Positions 5,845 through 8,202 of a stretch of DNA of 8,202 nucleotides are shown piece after piece. Where the stretch lies: contig JAKLIT010000057.1 in NCBI GenBank assembly GCA_022709465.1, positions 1 to 8,202 of the forward strand, written 5' to 3'. Under the pieces are notes generated by a model. The model ran no database searches and had not been told where the DNA came from. It saw only the letters and a list, made by a program, of their open reading frames with translations. The translations under genes and the position numbers were made by a program. Every line of letters begins with the position of its first letter. The stretch's first letter is position 1. Source of the DNA: Candidatus Omnitrophota bacterium. GTDB taxonomy: Bacteria > Omnitrophota > Koll11 > Pluralincolimonadales > Pluralincolimonadaceae.

Positions 5845-7119
5845 ATGAAGAACAGAAAGGGCTTTATACTGATCTTCGCTTACGCCGTTGTGAGCGTCAT
5901 CGTGATACTCGTGTCCGTTTACGTGGCCAGGAGTATAAGCGAGATGAGGACCGCCGTGCGCGACAAGGATTCGGCGTCTGCCCTATACTCCGCCGAGGCA
6001 GGCATCGACTTCGCGTTCGACTGGCTTAAGTCGCAGTCCTCCCCTCCCTCAGGCACGGCCGCATTCAGCATCACGGGCGGCACTGCGCTGGCGACCGGCA
6101 CATATACCGTCATAATTGACCCCGACGACAGCAACCCGACATCGTTTACAAAGAGGTACAGGATAATCGCGACAGGCGCTTGCAACGACTCATCACGCAG
6201 GGTAATACTTGAGGTCGTGCAGGATACGTTCGCGCGGCACGTATGGTTCACCGATTCGGAGACATACGAAGGGGCAACGGTATGGTTCATAACCAATGAC
6301 AGCTTAAACGGCCCGGTCCACACGAACGGCAGCTTCAACATATCGGGCAATCCGTGGTTCGGGGACGAGACGAGCCAGAGCGGCCCGTCCATAAATTACA
6401 TGCACGGCGGCCCGCCGAACGATAACCCGACCTTCGTCGAAGGCATAAGCTTCAACGTCGACGCGTCAAGCATGCCTACAAGGGCCACCAACTTAAGGAG
6501 CGCGGCAGCATTAAGCGGGGGCCTGAGGCTCTACGGCGAGACGACGGTAGTCCTGAATTCCAACGGAACGATGAACGTGACCAACGCGACCGCGGGATAC
6601 AACAATACCAATATGGCCCTTCCCGCGAACGGCGCGCTCTTCGTGGAAAACAAGATAGTCAACAGGAGGCTTTCCGAGTATGGGAATGTCAATGTCCGCG
6701 GGACGCTCAACGGCAGGCTCTCCATTGGCGCTAACAATAACATACGCATAGGCGGCAACATCAACTACAATAACGCGGCCGGCTCCGACATGCTCGGGCT
6801 TATTGCCGAGCGGGACCTGATAATCAACCAGAGCGCGTGCCCCAACAACGGCGACCTCACGATACAGGCAAGCATGATGGCTATGTCGGATTCCTTCTAC
6901 CTCGAGAACTGGACCAGCTCGATGAAGGGAACGCTCAACGTGCTTGGCGGTATCATACAGAAGGAAAGGGGCCCTGTGGGCACTTTCAATATTAACACGA
7001 ACAGCAAGGTCAGCGGGTTCACGAAAAATTACGTCTACGACGAAAGGCTCAGGACCACGCCCCCTCCTTTCTTCCCCACTACTGAGGATTTCGTGCCGGT
7101 ATCATGGAGGGAGCAATGA
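5845..7119 (+). CDS. PilX-like / DUF4900-type pilus-associated protein
   Basis: A 424-residue protein with an N-terminal membrane helix (residues 7-28, FILIFAYAVVSVIVILVSVY) after a short basic leader MKNRKG, then SALYSAEAGIDFAFDWL (46-61), the AEAG-type motif typical of PilX N-terminal domains. The +5 position is Phe11, not Glu, as is common in PilX-like proteins, so PilD processing is uncertain. From about 130 (RHVWFTDSETYEG, VWFITNDSLNGPVHTNGSF, ISGNPWFGD) it resembles DUF4900. The remaining part is Asn/Gly-rich with repeating short strands (NVNVRGTLNGRLSIGANN), suggestive of a beta-solenoid. The C-terminus has YVYDERL...PPPFFPTT, seen in related proteins. AGGA 9 nt before ATG 5845 is the ribosome binding site. 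Its stop overlaps the next start as ATGA. It is probably a large, exposed tip or surface component; the exact function is unknown. Confidence 0.8.
   Translation: MKNRKGFILIFAYAVVSVIVILVSVYVARSISEMRTAVRDKDSASALYSAEAGIDFAFDWLKSQSSPPSGTAAFSITGGTALATGTYTVIIDPDDSNPTSFTKRYRIIATGACNDSSRRVILEVVQDTFARHVWFTDSETYEGATVWFITNDSLNGPVHTNGSFNISGNPWFGDETSQSGPSINYMHGGPPNDNPTFVEGISFNVDASSMPTRATNLRSAAALSGGLRLYGETTVVLNSNGTMNVTNATAGYNNTNMALPANGALFVENKIVNRRLSEYGNVNVRGTLNGRLSIGANNNIRIGGNINYNNAAGSDMLGLIAERDLIINQSACPNNGDLTIQASMMAMSDSFYLENWTSSMKGTLNVLGGIIQKERGPVGTFNINTNSKVSGFTKNYVYDERLRTTPPPFFPTTEDFVPVSWREQ
7106..7110 (+). promoter_or_regulatory. Shine-Dalgarno deciding the downstream start
   Basis: GGAGG lies 5 nt before ATG 7116, the start that overlaps the previous stop as ATGA (7116-7119). 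The in-frame ATG at 7104 overlaps this site itself and has no ribosome binding site of its own, so the shorter product is preferred. Confidence 0.8.
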
Positions 7120-7502
7120 GCAGGACGCGGGTACTGATAGCGGTCGCATCAGGCATTCTTATCATGCTTGTGATAATATTCGTCACATCCCTGCCTTCAC
7201 CCGAAGGCCCCGGCACAACGGATAGCGAAACACAGTTGCAGCCGGAGATACCGCAGGCCGGCAGCCATGAGCTCGCGCCGGGTGCGCGAGGCATCGCGGA
7301 ATTGCCTCTCGATGTAGTGATCGAGTACACCGTCGTAGCGGACCCTCAGGCAAAACCCGCAAGGAAGACAAAACCCGAGGTGGCGGAAACCGAGGACCCC
7401 GGATATGATACGATAGACCCGGGCATTATCGAGCCGCCGAGGCGGTCACCGCCCGCGGAACAGCTCAGGCAGATGCAAAAACAGGGTATAGTGGCTTACT
7501 GA
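7116..7502 (+). CDS. Single-pass membrane protein of unknown function
   Basis: I do not recognise this 128-residue protein. It has a short basic N-terminus (MSRTR), one hydrophobic helix at about 6-25 (VLIAVASGILIMLVIIFVTS), and a Pro/Glu/Thr-rich, probably disordered stretch, interrupted near 58-75 by a more ordered segment (ARGIAELPLDVVIEYTVVAD). The C-terminal end RRSPPAEQLRQMQKQGIVAY looks like a short helix that could be a docking peptide. There is no Glu+5 prepilin signature, so it is not a pilin. It is the last gene of the minor-prepilin operon, translationally coupled by ATGA overlap, and its stop codon abuts the stop of the convergent pilin gene. A periplasmic-facing accessory to the PilX-like protein or to the alignment complex is possible from context only. 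Confidence 0.75.
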   Translation: MSRTRVLIAVASGILIMLVIIFVTSLPSPEGPGTTDSETQLQPEIPQAGSHELAPGARGIAELPLDVVIEYTVVADPQAKPARKTKPEVAETEDPGYDTIDPGIIEPPRRSPPAEQLRQMQKQGIVAY

Positions 7503-7937
7503 TCATTCCACCGGCGCGCCCGAAGCATCGTCTTCCTTGATCACTCCTGATTCATCAAGAAAAAACGTCCTAATGCCCGTGACGTTCGGCGTTATCGGTG
7601 CCGCGGTGCACGTATACTGGTCCGCGCCGACAAGGCTGTAATTGAAGTTGTAGCCCTGTTTCGCGCCGGCGCCGAGTATAGCATCAATATACGGCGGGTT
7701 GGCGCTGCTAAGGTCCCCGAGGTTGTTTGGATATGAGAGGGGGTTCTGTATACTGCGGAAACTGACACAAGCGGTGCTGAGCTGCCTCAAAGACGCTATC
7801 GCCGCGGTCTCGTTCGCCTGGATACGCGCCCTGAGGAACGCGGGAATGGAGATGGCCGCGAGCGTGGCAATTATCGCCACAATTATCATTATCTCGACCA
7901 AGGTAAAGCCGGCCCTTGACGCCCCGGATGTCTTCAT
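7503..7937 (-). CDS. Type IV pilin-like prepilin (candidate major pilin)
   Basis: A 144-residue prepilin. The leader MKTSGASRAG ends at Gly10; the mature protein begins F11-TLVEIMIIVAIIATLAAISI with Glu15 at +5, the classic prepilin peptidase signature. The helix extends through PAFLRARIQANETAAIASLRQL (31-53, in parts), as in short pilins and GspG-like pseudopilins. The globular domain has Cys57 and Cys110, a possible disulfide, and the block KQGYNF...DQYTCTA...NVTGIR...ESGVI. A paralogue sharing this block lies just upstream. No Shine-Dalgarno precedes ATG 7937; the -10 ends 8 nt before it. It is transcribed as its own unit, separated from the upstream paralogue by a terminator. Size and separate promoter fit a major pilin, but a GspG-like pseudopilin cannot be excluded from sequence alone. 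Confidence 0.9.
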   Translation of the reverse strand: MKTSGASRAGFTLVEIMIIVAIIATLAAISIPAFLRARIQANETAAIASLRQLSTACVSFRSIQNPLSYPNNLGDLSSANPPYIDAILGAGAKQGYNFNYSLVGADQYTCTAAPITPNVTGIRTFFLDESGVIKEDDASGAPVE

Positions 7938-7945
7938 TAATTGAT

Positions 7946-7974
7946 AGGTTACATATTTGCGGATAAAATGTCAA
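7946..7974 (-). promoter_or_regulatory. Sigma70-type promoter for the pilin gene
   Basis: On the minus strand a consensus -35 TTGACA (7974-7969), a 17-nt spacer, and -10 TAACCT (7951-7946). The -10 ends 8 nt before ATG 7937, the same spacing as at pilM, so the transcript should begin at or next to the start codon. The promoter lies just past the upstream terminator, as expected for an independent unit. Confidence 0.65.
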
Positions 7975-7987
7975 GTGTCTATATATG

Positions 7988-8020
7988 AAAACGACGGTAA
8001 TCTTCGATTACCGTCGTTTT
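7988..8020 (-). terminator. Strong symmetric intrinsic terminator
   Basis: A perfect 14-bp inverted repeat: AAAACGACGGTAAT (7988-8001) and ATTACCGTCGTTTT (8007-8020), with a 5-nt centre CTTCG that can close as C-UUC-G. The right arm ends in TTTT on either strand, so it can act in both directions. It lies 27 nt past the stop of the upstream minus-strand pilin and ends transcription before the next pilin promoter. Confidence 0.88.
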
Positions 8021-8047
8021 GCATTCTATCGGTTTTACGCAGACCGA

Positions 8048-8202
8048 CTATTCGATAGGTGTGCCGCCACTGGTGATAACACCCGATTCGGTCACAACGA
8101 ATACCCTTGTACCCGTTACGTTCGCCGTTACAGGCGTCGCCGTGCAGGTATACTGGTTGGCACTCGCGATCACGAGCGCGAACGTATATCCCTGCTTTGT
8201 AC
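8048..8202 (-). CDS. Second pilin paralogue, C-terminal fragment
   Basis: A partial gene cut by the right edge; 50 C-terminal residues are visible, ending at TAG 8050-8048. The visible sequence is TKQGYTFALVIASANQYTCT, then ATPVTANVTGTRVFVVTESG, then VITSGGTPIE. It aligns without gaps to the complete pilin nearby from KQGY to ESGVI, with about 25 of 41 positions identical by hand, including the QYTCTA cysteine and NVTG. It is therefore a tandem paralogue, probably a prepilin with the usual N-terminal helix outside the window. It has its own terminator, so the two pilins are separate transcription units. Which of the two is the major subunit cannot be told from this fragment. Confidence 0.88.
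   Translation of the reverse strand, partial: TKQGYTFALVIASANQYTCTATPVTANVTGTRVFVVTESGVITSGGTPIE

Noticed and set aside
7526..7565. Small hairpin CTTGAT/ATCAAG near the pilin 3' end as a terminator for the plus-strand operon
   Set aside because: The stem has 6 bp with a 12-nt loop and is followed by A, not T, on the plus strand; on the minus strand the T-run precedes the stem. It is inside pilin codons.
1..8202. CRISPR array, tRNA, rRNA, insertion sequence or defence island
   Set aside because: I saw no regularly spaced direct repeats, no cloverleaf-type sequence, no transposase and no terminal inverted repeats; the window is covered by pilus genes.

Overview
This window is a type IV pilus (T4P) locus of a Gram-negative-type (diderm) bacterium. 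The outer-membrane secretin and the PilM-N-O-P inner-membrane and periplasmic parts imply two membranes. Moderate-to-high GC by eye, the pilin style (a short, glycine-poor pilin with a KQGY...QYTCTA...NVTG...ESGVI C-terminal half), and a PilX/DUF4900-type protein recall uncultured Omnitrophota (former OP3) and related PVC-side genomes. That placement is an inference from memory of the protein families, not a database result.

Layout. (1) Positions 1-4675, minus strand, read right to left: pilM, pilN, pilO, a pilP-like gene, pilQ, a small exported coiled-coil protein started by GTG, and the first 38 codons of a DUF2344 (TIGR03936, radical-SAM-linked) protein running off the left edge. Junctions range from a 10-nt gap to an 11-nt overlap, so this looks like one polycistron. 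(2) Positions 4676-4787: a 112-bp divergent promoter region. (3) Positions 4788-7502, plus strand: two minor prepilins (PilV/GspI-like and PilW/GspJ-like), a PilX-like/DUF4900 protein, and an unrecognised single-pass membrane protein, again tightly packed. (4) Positions 7503-7937, minus strand: a complete pilin gene, tail to tail with the plus-strand operon with no spacer. (5) Positions 7938-8047: the pilin promoter and a strong symmetric terminator. (6) Positions 8048-8202: the C-terminal end of a paralogous pilin on the minus strand, cut by the right edge.

How the genes work together. PilM (cytoplasmic, actin-like) should bind the N-terminal peptide of PilN. PilN and PilO form the inner-membrane/periplasmic alignment complex, the PilP-like protein links it to the PilQ secretin, and the fibre of pilin plus minor pilins passes through PilQ. 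The ATPases (PilB/PilT), platform protein PilC and prepilin peptidase PilD are not in the window, so they must lie elsewhere.

Most notable observations: the same promoter geometry at the two minus-strand transcription-unit starts (pilM and the pilin), with the -10 box ending exactly 8 nt before an ATG that has no Shine-Dalgarno, predicting leaderless or nearly leaderless mRNAs; a compact PilM lacking most of a subdomain; DxDxDG calcium-type loops in both minor prepilins; a small coiled-coil exported protein and a DUF2344 gene attached to the pilus operon; and convergent genes whose stop codons abut as TGATCA. I saw no CRISPR array, tRNA, rRNA, insertion sequence or defence system. No gene-free stretch exceeds 115 bp.
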